NCBI GenBank assembly: GCA_964587815.1
Contig: CAZPMH010000012.1
Span: 1-64,000 of the forward strand
Reading direction: 5' to 3'
Length of the DNA: 64,000 bases
From: UBA1672 sp964587815
GTDB taxonomy: Bacteria > Pseudomonadota > Alphaproteobacteria > Micavibrionales > Micavibrionaceae
In this document: piece after piece, positions 32,779-41,344 of the stretch
Layout: every line of letters begins with the position of its first letter
How positions within the stretch are numbered: the first letter of the stretch is position 1
The notes under the pieces: generated by a model
Database searches by the model: none
What the model was told of the DNA's origin: nothing
Seen by the model: the letters and a program-made list of their open reading frames with translations, nothing else
Made by a program: the position numbers and the translations under genes

Positions 32779-33582
32779 ATGTCTTATCGCTTACCACTTA
32801 TTCTTGTTGCTAGTTGTTTTATGTTGTCGTCATGCGCAGGGGGCTTGATCGCCGCAGGCGGTGTTGCGGCAGGCAGCAGCGCAGCGCAAGAGGGCGGGTT
32901 ATCCCGTGCGGTTAGTGATGCCCGTATTCAGGCAGAAATTAATGATTTGTGGTTTAACCACAACTTCACGATGTTCCGAAAATTGGACATGACCATTAAT
33001 AAGGGTCGCGTTTTGGTGACAGGCGTTGTGCAAGACCCGCAACATCGCGTTGATGCCGTTCGCCTTGCTTGGCAACCTGAAGGCGTTGTGCAGGTGATTA
33101 ACGAAATTACGGTCGCGGATAGTAAAGGTATTGTCGGATTTGCATCTGATGCGTGGATTTCAACAACGCTTCGTTCTTCTTTCATTGTTGATAAGCAGGT
33201 TCAGTCGATTAATTATACGATTGATACGGTCGGCGGCGCAGTTTATTTGATGGGCTTTGCGCAAAGCAATGCCGAGCTTGATCGGGCGATTGATATTGCG
33301 CGTAACACGCGTGGCGTAAAGCAGGTGGTGAGCTACGTTAAGGTTAAAGGCAGTGGCGAAGATTTGGACAGTGCGTTCCAAAAAGGGCCGCAGAATAATA
33401 ATGCCGTTGCGCAAGGCGGTTTCAATGCAAGCCAGCCAACACCGCAGCAGCAATATCAGCTTGAGCAGCAGCGCGCGACATCAAGCGGCAATGATCTTGT
33501 CGGGTTTGGCCGCGAGCCTGTGATTCAAAGTCCCGCAACGGCCGAGCCGATTGAGTGGACGCAGGAAAGCGTTTATGACTAA
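32779..33582 (+). CDS. BON-domain lipoprotein, DolP/YraP-like
   Basis: A 267-residue lipoprotein with lipobox MLSSC (Cys19). Two BON domains follow, the first around residues 50-110 (DARIQAEINDLWF to VVQVINEITV) and the second around 118-190 (FASDAWISTTLRSSFIV to VKQVVSYVKV). The last 70 residues are a Gln/Asn-rich, probably disordered tail not found in DolP. In E. coli the dual-BON DolP is an outer-membrane-associated protein that supports envelope integrity. An AAAGGGG site precedes the ATG. It overlaps the next gene by 8 bases. Confidence 0.85.
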   Translation: MSYRLPLILVASCFMLSSCAGGLIAAGGVAAGSSAAQEGGLSRAVSDARIQAEINDLWFNHNFTMFRKLDMTINKGRVLVTGVVQDPQHRVDAVRLAWQPEGVVQVINEITVADSKGIVGFASDAWISTTLRSSFIVDKQVQSINYTIDTVGGAVYLMGFAQSNAELDRAIDIARNTRGVKQVVSYVKVKGSGEDLDSAFQKGPQNNNAVAQGGFNASQPTPQQQYQLEQQRATSSGNDLVGFGREPVIQSPATAEPIEWTQESVYD

Positions 33583-34438
33583 CGATGCGCTGTCCGCTTT
33601 AATAGAAGCGGGCAAGCAGAATGATGATGACCTTGACCTTGCCGTTTTGGGCGTCTCGTTTTTCATGTGTGAGCATCAGGGCATTTCGCAAGGGCGTTAC
33701 CTTTCTCATCTGCAAAAACTGTCACGTGAAGTTGCCGCTCGTCATGCGGCGATTTTAGCAGAGGGTGGTGCGGATGACGCGGCGACCATCCTTGCGGCGT
33801 TTAAATTTGTTTTCAATGATACCCATGATTATCGACAAGATGATGCGGGCGCTGAAATTTTAGAGAGCGCGGATATCCTCCGGGTTATTCATCGCGCTTG
33901 TGGGCATCAGATTGCTCTGGCGTATCTTTCGATTACGATTTTAAAGCAATTTTCTGCGTTTTCTTCTGTTCCATGTGTGGTGGAAGGTGTGAACGTTCCC
34001 GGGCGGTTTGTCTGCAGGCTTCTTTATAAGGGCGAGGCCTTGATTTTTGATCCTTCGGCGCAGTGCTGTATTTTGCAAGCCCATGATTTGCGCGAGAGCG
34101 TGAAAAATTTAAGGGGTGCGCATGCTGAATTGAGCCTTGCTGATTTGGATGGCCTTGATGGTCGTGCGGTCTTGCTTCGTCTGTGCCATTTGATTAAGGC
34201 GCGGCAGATAGAGATGGGGGATTATGAGCGGGCGCTTGGCTGTGTTGAGCGGATGATGTTGTTCGCGCCTGATGCGTATCCGCTACTTTTGGATGCGGGT
34301 GTTTTATGTGTTGAACTTTCTGAGCCTGAAAAGGCGGTTTCATATTTAGAGAGCTATATATCCCGTGCGCCGCATGATGCTGAGCGACGCGATGCGCGGT
34401 TGATTTTGGATCAGCTTGCCGAGGATGTGAAAAGCTGA
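33575..34438 (+). CDS. SirB1-like transglutaminase/TPR protein
   Basis: The ATG at 33575 gives 287 residues. The N-terminal two-thirds matches the SirB1 family (transglutaminase-like fold without clear catalysis): YLSHLQKLSREVAARHAA, then FKFVFNDTHDYRQDD and a HQIALAYLSITILKQF helix followed by VEGVNVPGRFVCRL. A tetratricopeptide-like C-terminal part follows, with DYERALGCVERMMLFAPDAYPLLLDAGVL. The role of the family is poorly known. Its start lies inside the end of the BON lipoprotein gene, so the two are probably translated together. Confidence 0.8.
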   Translation: MTNDALSALIEAGKQNDDDLDLAVLGVSFFMCEHQGISQGRYLSHLQKLSREVAARHAAILAEGGADDAATILAAFKFVFNDTHDYRQDDAGAEILESADILRVIHRACGHQIALAYLSITILKQFSAFSSVPCVVEGVNVPGRFVCRLLYKGEALIFDPSAQCCILQAHDLRESVKNLRGAHAELSLADLDGLDGRAVLLRLCHLIKARQIEMGDYERALGCVERMMLFAPDAYPLLLDAGVLCVELSEPEKAVSYLESYISRAPHDAERRDARLILDQLAEDVKS

Positions 34439-34511
34439 TCATACGCGGTTATGTTTTGGTCTTGTTGATCGTGCGCTTTGGCGGAACATTTGTGGATTTC
34501 ATCATAAAAGG

Positions 34512-34533
34512 GAGGGCTAGGGCTTGCGCCCTC
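34512..34533 (+). terminator. Hairpin downstream of the SirB1-like gene
   Basis: GAGGGC at 34512-34517 pairs with GCCCTC at 34528-34533 (10-base loop). A T-run appears only about ten bases further on, so the structure is a weak terminator at best and could instead act in the pal leader. Confidence 0.35.
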
Positions 34534-34627
34534 GGTGATTCGGTTTTAAGAGTGTAGTGTTGCGTTATTGTATGTTTAGGAATTTAACGCCGTGAAAAAT
34601 TAGAATTGAGTTGGAAGGAAAATCCCG

Positions 34628-35158
34628 ATGTTTATGCGTTACTTTACACTTTTTGCCGCTGTTTTGATTGTGAGTGCTTGTGGCACGTCCGGAAATAAGG
34701 GCGGTGTTGAAACTGGTTCAGCAGAGACGGTTGATATAACATTTCCTGACAACCCAGGTGGAGTTTACGAAGACGTTGAGAGTGATGATTTCGGTCCATC
34801 GCCTGGTACGCAGGCTGACTTGGTTGTGAATGTAGGTGATCGCGTGTTTTTTGAAACGGATAGCTCTGATCTAACGCTTTCGGCGCGTACGACGTTGGAA
34901 AATCAAGCGGCGTGGTTGCAGCAATATCCGAACCTTACTGTAACAGTTGAAGGGCATGCGGATGAGCGCGGGACACGTGAATATAACCTTGCCTTGGGTG
35001 AGCGTCGTGCGAATTCAGCGCGTAATTATCTGGTTGCTTTGGGCGTTTCCGCGTCTCGCATTACAACGTTGAGCTATGGTAAGGAACGCCCTGCAGTTCC
35101 TGGCTCTAACGCGACATCATGGGCGCAGAACCGTCGCAGCGTGACAAAGGTACAGTAA
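34628..35158 (+). CDS. pal: Peptidoglycan-associated lipoprotein Pal
   Basis: Pal ties the outer membrane to peptidoglycan as part of the Tol-Pal system, which acts in cell constriction and envelope stability. The lipobox ends VSAC (Cys18). The OmpA-like domain occupies about residues 70-176, with VFFETDSSDLTLSART and the peptidoglycan-binding block VEGHADERGTREYNLALGERRA. The length of 176 residues is typical. A GGAAGG site precedes the ATG. tolB is not in the window directly upstream, where it usually stands; cpoB follows. Confidence 0.95.
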   Translation: MFMRYFTLFAAVLIVSACGTSGNKGGVETGSAETVDITFPDNPGGVYEDVESDDFGPSPGTQADLVVNVGDRVFFETDSSDLTLSARTTLENQAAWLQQYPNLTVTVEGHADERGTREYNLALGERRANSARNYLVALGVSASRITTLSYGKERPAVPGSNATSWAQNRRSVTKVQ

Positions 35159-35160
35159 TA

Positions 35161-35177
35161 CGCCTAGTTTTAAGGCG
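35161..35177 (+). terminator. Small hairpin between pal and cpoB, possible attenuator
   Basis: CGCCT at 35161-35165 pairs with AGGCG at 35173-35177, with a 7-base loop, 3 bases after the pal stop and followed by AGCCTTTTATT. It is short, so it may lower rather than stop read-through and make Pal more abundant than CpoB. Confidence 0.35.
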
Positions 35178-35218
35178 AGCCTTTTATTCTCAGTTTATCA
35201 AATAAGGAGCGTTTTCTT

Positions 35219-36001
35219 ATGTTCTCTTCTTGTGTAAAGCCTCTACGCCTGATTTGTGGTGCATCGCTTCTTTTTGGTTTATCGGTTTCTGCGGCGCAAG
35301 TGCAGGCGCAATCTGCGGCGGCGGCAAGTGAGATACGTTTTCAGCAGATGGAGCAGGAAATACGCCGTCTGACAGGGCAGATTGAAGAGCAGAATTTTGA
35401 AATACGTCAGTTGAAAGAGGCTCTTCGGAAAATGCAGGCCGATGTTGATGCGTTGCGTCTTGGGGGAGGGCAATCTGCCACTCAGCAAGCGCCTGATTTT
35501 AATGTGTCTCCACCGCCTAACGTGACGCCTTCTGCAGACGGGAATGAGCGCCCGACTAATACCCTTGGCACGCTTGTGAAGCCACAAGATGGTGGCGCAG
35601 CTAAGCCCTCACAGGATGAAGCGCCACGCTATTATGATTATGCCTATTCCTTCATAACAAACCGCGAGTTTGATAAGGCAGAGCAGGCATTTGCGCAGTT
35701 TATTTCTGACTTCCCTGATCATAGCTTGGTTGCGAATGCTAAATATTGGTACGGAGAAACATTCTATGTGCGTGGATCGTACGAGCCTGCTGCGCGGATT
35801 TTTGCAGAAGGCTATAAAAACTATCCGAAAAGCCAGAAAGCGCCTGATAATTTGTTGAAATTGGGCATGGCGTTGATTGGCATGGGTAAAACGGGCGATG
35901 CGTGTATTGCGTTAAAACAGTTGAAGAGCCAGTATTCCGATGCGTCCAAGCCGATTTTAAAGCGTGCCGACACGGAAATGGGCCGTATTGATTGCGAATA
36001 G
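35219..36001 (+). CDS. cpoB: Tol-Pal system protein CpoB/YbgF
   Basis: CpoB is a periplasmic protein that links peptidoglycan synthesis by PBP1B with outer-membrane constriction. A signal peptide of about 30 residues (ending VQAQS) is followed by a coiled-coil trimerisation segment, about residues 38-82 (MEQEIRRLTGQIEEQNFEIR). A proline-rich linker and a C-terminal TPR domain come next (YDYAYSFITNREFDKAEQAF, then the repeated WYGETFYVRGSYEPAARIF pattern). At 260 residues it is complete. It follows pal by 60 bases with AAGGAG before the ATG. Confidence 0.93.
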   Translation: MFSSCVKPLRLICGASLLFGLSVSAAQVQAQSAAAASEIRFQQMEQEIRRLTGQIEEQNFEIRQLKEALRKMQADVDALRLGGGQSATQQAPDFNVSPPPNVTPSADGNERPTNTLGTLVKPQDGGAAKPSQDEAPRYYDYAYSFITNREFDKAEQAFAQFISDFPDHSLVANAKYWYGETFYVRGSYEPAARIFAEGYKNYPKSQKAPDNLLKLGMALIGMGKTGDACIALKQLKSQYSDASKPILKRADTEMGRIDCE

Positions 36002-36087
36002 TTTTATCGCTTTGCCATGTTCTGGCCTCTGTAAGATTTCCTTTTTTGTTTGTGTGATGATGCTTCCGTGCTAATGGTGGCTTTGTT

Positions 36088-37074
36088 ATGCCTGATTTAG
36101 CAGAGTTTTTTAGAGATTTTGACGATGTTCTACGCCGAGACGTCGCCGTTGCCGTTTCGGGCGGGCCGGATAGCATGGCGCTGTGTCGGGCATTGTTAGA
36201 TTATCTGGATGCGCATCAACGCGACACTTTCGTTCACATATTTACGGTTAATCATAATTTGCGGGATGAAGCGCAGGCAGAGGCTGAGATGGTTGGCCGT
36301 GCTTTTGCTGGTTTTTCGCAGGCGCGCCATCATATTTTGCAGTGGGATCATGGCGGTGATGTCGACAGTCGCCTTCAAGAGCGAGCGCGAAATGCACGAT
36401 ATGATTTGATTTCAAAGGCTATGTCCGAGCACGGTTTGACGCATTTGTTTTTAGGGCATCATCAGGACGATCAGGTTGAAACCTTCTTATTTCGTCTTGC
36501 GAAGGGGAGCGGATTGGATGGGCTGGCATGTATGGTTCCTCGTCAAAAGAGGGGCGATATTACTTTGTGTCGGCCGTTTCTTGATGTTCCTAAATCTGAT
36601 TGCGTTGATTTTTGTGATGACCACAAAATACCTTACGCCGAAGATCGTTCAAATGATGACCCGTCATATGCGCGGGTCAGGTTGCGTCACTCTTTTTCTG
36701 TTCTGGAAGAGGAGGGGTTTGATGGAAAAAGGCTTTCCCGTTTGACGCGCCGTATGGCACGGGCGACGGAGGCTTTGGATGTTGTCAGCAATGAGGCGTA
36801 TGAAGCCTGCCTTTTAATTAACGATATGAGTCGTGTTGTTTTTAATTTTAAGGCGTTGAAAAATAATCCGGAAGAGATTTTTTTTAGGGTTTTAAAGTGT
36901 GCAGTTTATGGCTTGGTTGGCCAAGATGGCTATGGTCTCCGTATGGAGCGGTTTGAGCGTTTATGTGAGCATTTCTACACGACTGAGCCCCCTCAAAAAC
37001 AAACAATGGGCGGTGTGATTTTTAGCGTTTCTGATGATGGAGCGGAAATCATCCTCGAAAAAGAGGTGCGTTAG
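36088..37074 (+). CDS. tilS: tRNA(Ile)-lysidine synthetase
   Basis: TilS attaches lysine to C34 of the CAU-anticodon tRNA-Ile, changing its decoding from AUG to AUA. The PP-loop SGGPDS is at residues 24-29, and the family blocks NHNLRDEAQAEAE, GHHQDDQVETFLFRLAKGSG and CRPFLDVPKSD are intact. At 328 residues it is shorter than E. coli TilS (432) because the C-terminal domains are largely missing, which is common in alphaproteobacteria. The gene is essential in most bacteria. It lies in the conserved cpoB-tilS-ftsH order. Confidence 0.93.
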   Translation: MPDLAEFFRDFDDVLRRDVAVAVSGGPDSMALCRALLDYLDAHQRDTFVHIFTVNHNLRDEAQAEAEMVGRAFAGFSQARHHILQWDHGGDVDSRLQERARNARYDLISKAMSEHGLTHLFLGHHQDDQVETFLFRLAKGSGLDGLACMVPRQKRGDITLCRPFLDVPKSDCVDFCDDHKIPYAEDRSNDDPSYARVRLRHSFSVLEEEGFDGKRLSRLTRRMARATEALDVVSNEAYEACLLINDMSRVVFNFKALKNNPEEIFFRVLKCAVYGLVGQDGYGLRMERFERLCEHFYTTEPPQKQTMGGVIFSVSDDGAEIILEKEVR

Positions 37075-37230
37075 TGTGTCATGCATGTTTTCAAATACAG
37101 CTTTTATCTACGGCTTTTATCGCAAAACTAACGTAAAGTTAAGATGTCGCTTTGTAAGGTGTAATGTGAATTCTGTTACTCGTTAAAATTAATATAGCCA
37201 AGTGGTTAAGGTTTTTATAGAATAACAGTT

Positions 37231-37380
37231 ATGGATTTTATATTTCGTGCGTTGTTTTGGGCATGTTTTTCCGTCGCCGGTTTAATTTTACTGAACTTAG
37301 CACAAAAATCGAATAAGAGCGTATGGAACCTTTTGTCTAAAACATATTTTAATCAGAGTGATCAGCGTCATAAATATTGA
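37231..37380 (+). CDS. Possible small membrane protein before ftsH
   Basis: A 49-codon frame with a hydrophobic N-terminal segment (FIFRALFWACFSVAGLILL) and a polar tail. It ends 31 bases before the ftsH start. Codon use is compatible with its neighbours but no ribosome-binding site is visible, and I know no family. It could be a real small single-pass protein or a chance frame in the ftsH leader. Confidence 0.3.
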   Translation: MDFIFRALFWACFSVAGLILLNLAQKSNKSVWNLLSKTYFNQSDQRHKY

Positions 37381-37411
37381 CCGACTTCGTTGTAAATAAA
37401 GGATATTTGTT

Positions 37412-39298
37412 TTGAATAATATTAATAAGAACCTCGTATTTTGGCTGGCCATTGGCCTTGTGGTTATTCTGTTGCTGAATGTTGCGCAGGAGGCACAGAA
37501 AAATGCTTTATTGAAGGGGCAGGAAATTAGCTATTCCCGCTTTATGGAGGATGCGCGCAGCGGACGCGTGAAGGGCGTTATCGTTAAAGGTGATGAAATT
37601 TACGGCACGTATGCAAGTGATAACAGTACCTTTAAAGCGAAAGTGCCGCCTGCGGAGAATATTGTTTCTCGTCTTGAGGGGACGAACGTTGAAATTAAGG
37701 CGGAAGAGCCAGAGCCGCCACAGATTCGCCTGATTGATATTTTGATGTCGATTTTTCCGATTCTGCTTTTGATCGGTTTTTGGTTCTTCATTATGCGCCA
37801 AATGAACGGTAAAGGCGGCGGCGGTGCGATGGGCTTTGGTAAGTCGCGCGCGAAAATGCTGACAGAGAATCAGAGCAATGTAACTTTCAAAGATGTTGCA
37901 GGCATTGAAGAGGCTAAGCAGGAACTGGAAGAAGTTGTTGAATTTCTGAAAGACCCGCAAAAATTTCAGCGCTTAGGTGGTAATATTCCAAAAGGTGCGC
38001 TGTTAGTCGGCTCGCCAGGTACAGGTAAAACCTTGATCGCACGTGCAGTTGCGGGGGAAGCGGGCGTCCCGTTTTTCAGTATCTCAGGTTCTGACTTTGT
38101 TGAAATGTTTGTCGGTGTCGGTGCAAGCCGCGTGCGTGACATGTTTGAGCAGGGGCGTAAGAATGCGCCTTGTATTATCTTTATCGACGAGATTGATGCG
38201 GTCGGTCGTCACCGTGGTGCCGGTTATGGCGGCGGTAATGATGAGCGTGAGCAGACACTTAACCAGATGCTGGTTGAAATGGACGGTTTTGACGCGACGG
38301 AGGGCGTGATTATTATCGCGGCGACAAACCGTGCGGATGTTTTGGATCCTGCGCTGTTGCGCCCGGGCCGTTTTGATCGCCAAATCACGGTTCCTCTACC
38401 TGATGTGAAGGGACGCGAGAAAATTTTGGAAGTGCATATGCGTAAAGTGCCGTTGTCGAATACTGTTGATGCGTCAATTATTGCGCGCGGAACACCCGGG
38501 TTTTCCGGTGCTGAGCTTGCCAACCTTGTGAATGAAGCGGCGTTGCTCGCGGCGCGCAAGAATAAGCGCCTTGTCGGAATGGATGATTTGGAAGAGGCGC
38601 GTGATAAGGTTATGATGGGCGCGGAACGGCGTTCTATGGCTATGAGTGATGACGAGAAAAAGCTCACGGCTTATCACGAGGCGGGGCATGCGATTGTTTC
38701 GCTGAATGAACCTGAATGTGACCCAATCCATAAGGCAACAATTGTGCCGCGCGGTCGTGCGCTGGGTATGGTGATGAGCTTGCCTGAGGGTGATCGATAC
38801 AGTAAATCTATCGCGAAGATGAAGGCTGACCTTGCGATGACGATGGGTGGACGTGCCGCTGAAGAAATTAAGTTTGGTAAAGACCAAGTCACAAGCGGAG
38901 CCTCAAGCGATATCCAATATGCGTCATCTTTGGCCAGAGCCATGGTTATGCAGTGGGGACTTAGCGATAAGATCGGTATGATAAATTACGGCGATGATCC
39001 GAATAGTTATCATGAGCGTCGCATTTCGCCTGAAAAAGAAGCCGAGATTGATAAGGAAGTGAAAAAACTTATCGATGAGGCCTATGATCGTGCGATGAAG
39101 TGTCTGACAGATAAGAAAGACGATTTTGAGACGTTGGCGCAGGCTTTGCTTGAATATGAGTTGCTTTCTGGAGATGAAATCAAAGCCCTGTTGAGAGGGG
39201 AGCCGATTATTCGAAACGATCCTGATGATGATCAACCTTCTGCGCCGCCACGCCCGAGTGTGCCGCGCGGTGGTGCTTTAACGCCAACAGAGGCGTAA
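37412..39298 (+). CDS. ftsH: ATP-dependent zinc metalloprotease FtsH
   Basis: FtsH is a membrane-bound AAA+ protease that removes misassembled membrane proteins and specific regulators. It has two membrane segments (about residues 8-26 and 107-128), then the AAA domain with Walker A GSPGTGKT at 200-207, Walker B IIFIDEID at 255-262 and the second region of homology with RPGRFDR. The zinc site HEAGH is at 422-426. The start is TTG at 37412, supported by AAAGGA eight bases upstream. Walker A reads GSPGTGKT where most FtsH proteins have GPPGTGKT; the key Gly-Lys-Thr residues are intact. Length is 628 residues. Confidence 0.97.
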   Translation: MNNINKNLVFWLAIGLVVILLLNVAQEAQKNALLKGQEISYSRFMEDARSGRVKGVIVKGDEIYGTYASDNSTFKAKVPPAENIVSRLEGTNVEIKAEEPEPPQIRLIDILMSIFPILLLIGFWFFIMRQMNGKGGGGAMGFGKSRAKMLTENQSNVTFKDVAGIEEAKQELEEVVEFLKDPQKFQRLGGNIPKGALLVGSPGTGKTLIARAVAGEAGVPFFSISGSDFVEMFVGVGASRVRDMFEQGRKNAPCIIFIDEIDAVGRHRGAGYGGGNDEREQTLNQMLVEMDGFDATEGVIIIAATNRADVLDPALLRPGRFDRQITVPLPDVKGREKILEVHMRKVPLSNTVDASIIARGTPGFSGAELANLVNEAALLAARKNKRLVGMDDLEEARDKVMMGAERRSMAMSDDEKKLTAYHEAGHAIVSLNEPECDPIHKATIVPRGRALGMVMSLPEGDRYSKSIAKMKADLAMTMGGRAAEEIKFGKDQVTSGASSDIQYASSLARAMVMQWGLSDKIGMINYGDDPNSYHERRISPEKEAEIDKEVKKLIDEAYDRAMKCLTDKKDDFETLAQALLEYELLSGDEIKALLRGEPIIRNDPDDDQPSAPPRPSVPRGGALTPTEA

Positions 39299-39316
39299 TC
39301 AGAAAAACCAATAAGA

Positions 39317-39348
39317 AAAGCCGCAGTTAATATTGCGGCTTTCTTTTT
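39317..39348. terminator. Intrinsic terminator after ftsH, probably bidirectional
   Basis: AAAGCCGCA at 39317-39325 pairs with TGCGGCTTT at 39334-39342, followed by CTTTTT. On the opposite strand the stem is followed by TCTT, so it may also end the SGNH-like gene, which stops 40 bases away. Confidence 0.85.
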
Positions 39349-39381
39349 GTCCGTTTGTCATTGATGTTGTTTAGTTTTCGT

Positions 39382-40272
39382 TCAAAGGCTTTCATTTGCA
39401 AGAGCAATTAGCATTTGACGTTCTTCATCAGTTACGCCTTCAGGCAGATATTGAATATCTCTGAGCGTATTATCGACCAGATTTTTATAAAGAAGAAGAG
39501 CAAGAAGATAAGAGCCTTGCGGTGAAGGATGGCTTCCGTCTTCGTGATAAAGGTTTAACGCCTTGTATTGCGCGGCAGCGTAGGCCCAATGTTTGCCTGC
39601 GGGAATTTCAATTAACTTATGTTTTGCCACGATGTAGCGCGTGCGGTTGACCAGATTTTTATACATTTCTACGGGGCCGCCGATCAAAGACTTTTGTTTA
39701 ACATACCAATGGCTGCCCGGCTGTCTGGGCCATGTCATGACAAAAACGGGCAGAGCTCCTGTGGCTTGTGTCGCTTGTATCCAGGGGATTAGGGCGCGAT
39801 CAACTTCGTTTGCGCTGCTGCTGTTTCTGGCCCACAGGCTTTGCGGTTGGAAAACCACAAAATCCCAAACTTGATTTTCAATAAATGAGGCCTTTTCAGG
39901 TGCGTTCCAAAGCTGGCTGAGGCGCGCACCATCAACCGTGTATTGCCCAACCTCGATTTTTACGCGGGCACTCGGGTCGTTAAGCGCTAAATTTTGAAGC
40001 GTTTGCGGCATTGTGTTGTAGGACGTGTAGCTGTTGCCGACGAAAAGGATGCGCATTACCGGACGATCAAGCTGCGGGGGCTTTTGTTCAACGTATTTGA
40101 AATTGTCAGAGCTGAAAATTAAGCTGCCAGCGGTCATGAAAAACAAAATCACGCATACAACCGTTATCGCGGTGATAACGGCTTTTTGTTTGGCTTTTTT
40201 GACAACGTAGTTCACGCCCTCATTGTTTAAATCGCCAACGTGTTTTTCAGGTTTTTTCTTGTCTTTTTTCAT
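39382..40272 (-). CDS. Membrane-anchored SGNH-hydrolase-like protein
   Basis: A 296-residue protein. A short charged cytoplasmic N-terminus is followed by one membrane segment (about residues 31-53), placing the rest in the periplasm. The body resembles SGNH/GDSL esterases: block I reads RILFVGNSYTSYN (GNS instead of GDS), a FQPQSLW segment follows, and the final block DGSHPSPQGSYLLAL supplies the Asp and His. Ser in GNSYT is the likely nucleophile. The substrate could be an acylated envelope polymer, but that is a guess. It overlaps the N-formylglutamate amidohydrolase gene by one base (TAATG), indicating translational coupling. Confidence 0.7.
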   Translation of the reverse strand: MKKDKKKPEKHVGDLNNEGVNYVVKKAKQKAVITAITVVCVILFFMTAGSLIFSSDNFKYVEQKPPQLDRPVMRILFVGNSYTSYNTMPQTLQNLALNDPSARVKIEVGQYTVDGARLSQLWNAPEKASFIENQVWDFVVFQPQSLWARNSSSANEVDRALIPWIQATQATGALPVFVMTWPRQPGSHWYVKQKSLIGGPVEMYKNLVNRTRYIVAKHKLIEIPAGKHWAYAAAQYKALNLYHEDGSHPSPQGSYLLALLLYKNLVDNTLRDIQYLPEGVTDEERQMLIALANESL

Positions 40273-41150
40273 TAAAAACCAAGGTGACTCATTCTATTTT
40301 CGTTGTCAATCGCGATTGCACTTGATCTTGGTTGAGCGAAAACATGAAAGCCAGGGCTGTTTTCAAGGTGTTCGGCGCATCGCGCCAGGAAATCTGCCAT
40401 TTTGGCTTTGCCCTCTGGGGTGGCGATAAGATCGTGTCTGATTTCCAAACCTAAAAACTGGATATCGTTTTGTTCTGTAATAATCGGTGCGGCGTTTCCC
40501 GGGCGGTCAGCGACACGATATGGTTCGCCCGAAACGAATTGATATTCGTCTTGCTCGCTTAAGAAGTCTTCCAAAGCGCGGGACAGCGGCGTTTTCTCGC
40601 ATCGTATTGTTCCGATTTCAACATCGCGGCGTTTTTGTTCCCATGTCGGGTTAAAGCTATGTACTTCAAGCAATATAGCCTGTCCGCCGTTGTTTGAGCG
40701 TACTTCGTCCAAAATTTCTGCCTGCGCGGCGTGATAAGGCTCGTAAATTGCAGCCAGTCTTTGTGCGGTTTGCCCCTCGCAGCATTGGTCGGGCATGTTT
40801 TGCGGGATCATGATGTGACTATATTCTGAAGAGGATTGGGTTATAGCGTAATCGGGCTTGCAGTTCAGGTCGCAAACGAGCCTTGAGTAATTGCCCCAAA
40901 TGTAGCTGTCCTCAGGGCGCGTTTCCATTAGTGCATCGAATAAACCTGATACGTGTAAATCTGATGCCTCATGTGCGGTTTCGAACCAGCTTTCATCTGT
41001 GCCAAGACAGGGTTGTAAACATTTGGGAACGGCATGCCCGTTATGCGGGCCAGCAAATATCACAGCTGATTTTCCCTCACGCATGGATACGGGCGCAGGA
41101 TCATCTGCGGATAAATGAAATTTTTTTTGTGTCGGTTCGCTACCACTCAT
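40272..41150 (-). CDS. N-formylglutamate amidohydrolase family protein
   Basis: A 292-residue member of the HutG-type N-formylglutamate amidohydrolase family, zinc enzymes related to carboxypeptidase. Recognisable blocks are AVIFAGPHNGHAVPKC with the first histidine ligand, ETAHEASDLHVSGL, the YSRLVCDLNCKPD arginine block and ILLEVHSFNPTW with the later Glu/His residues. No histidine-degradation genes are near. The partner gene encodes a membrane-bound SGNH-like protein, so the true substrate may not be N-formylglutamate. Confidence 0.83.
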   Translation of the reverse strand: MSGSEPTQKKFHLSADDPAPVSMREGKSAVIFAGPHNGHAVPKCLQPCLGTDESWFETAHEASDLHVSGLFDALMETRPEDSYIWGNYSRLVCDLNCKPDYAITQSSSEYSHIMIPQNMPDQCCEGQTAQRLAAIYEPYHAAQAEILDEVRSNNGGQAILLEVHSFNPTWEQKRRDVEIGTIRCEKTPLSRALEDFLSEQDEYQFVSGEPYRVADRPGNAAPIITEQNDIQFLGLEIRHDLIATPEGKAKMADFLARCAEHLENSPGFHVFAQPRSSAIAIDNENRMSHLGF

Positions 41151-41344
41151 TCTTCAACGTCGCTCGTTTTTTTAGCTATTTTAGGTGCTCTGCTCATGCC
41201 TATATAGCCTTATTTTTCTTATCATTAGTTTAAAGTTTGTCTTTTCACAAGGAAATCATAGCATTTTTGGTGTGATTTGTCGCATTTTGTACGCCGTGAA
41301 AAAGGCGGTTGTCAAAAACGCTTTGCCCGCATACAGTCTTGTTT

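Noticed and set aside
38084..38943. Overlapping - strand frames of 89-147 codons inside ftsH
   Set aside because: They are shadows of a highly conserved gene and show no recognisable motifs.
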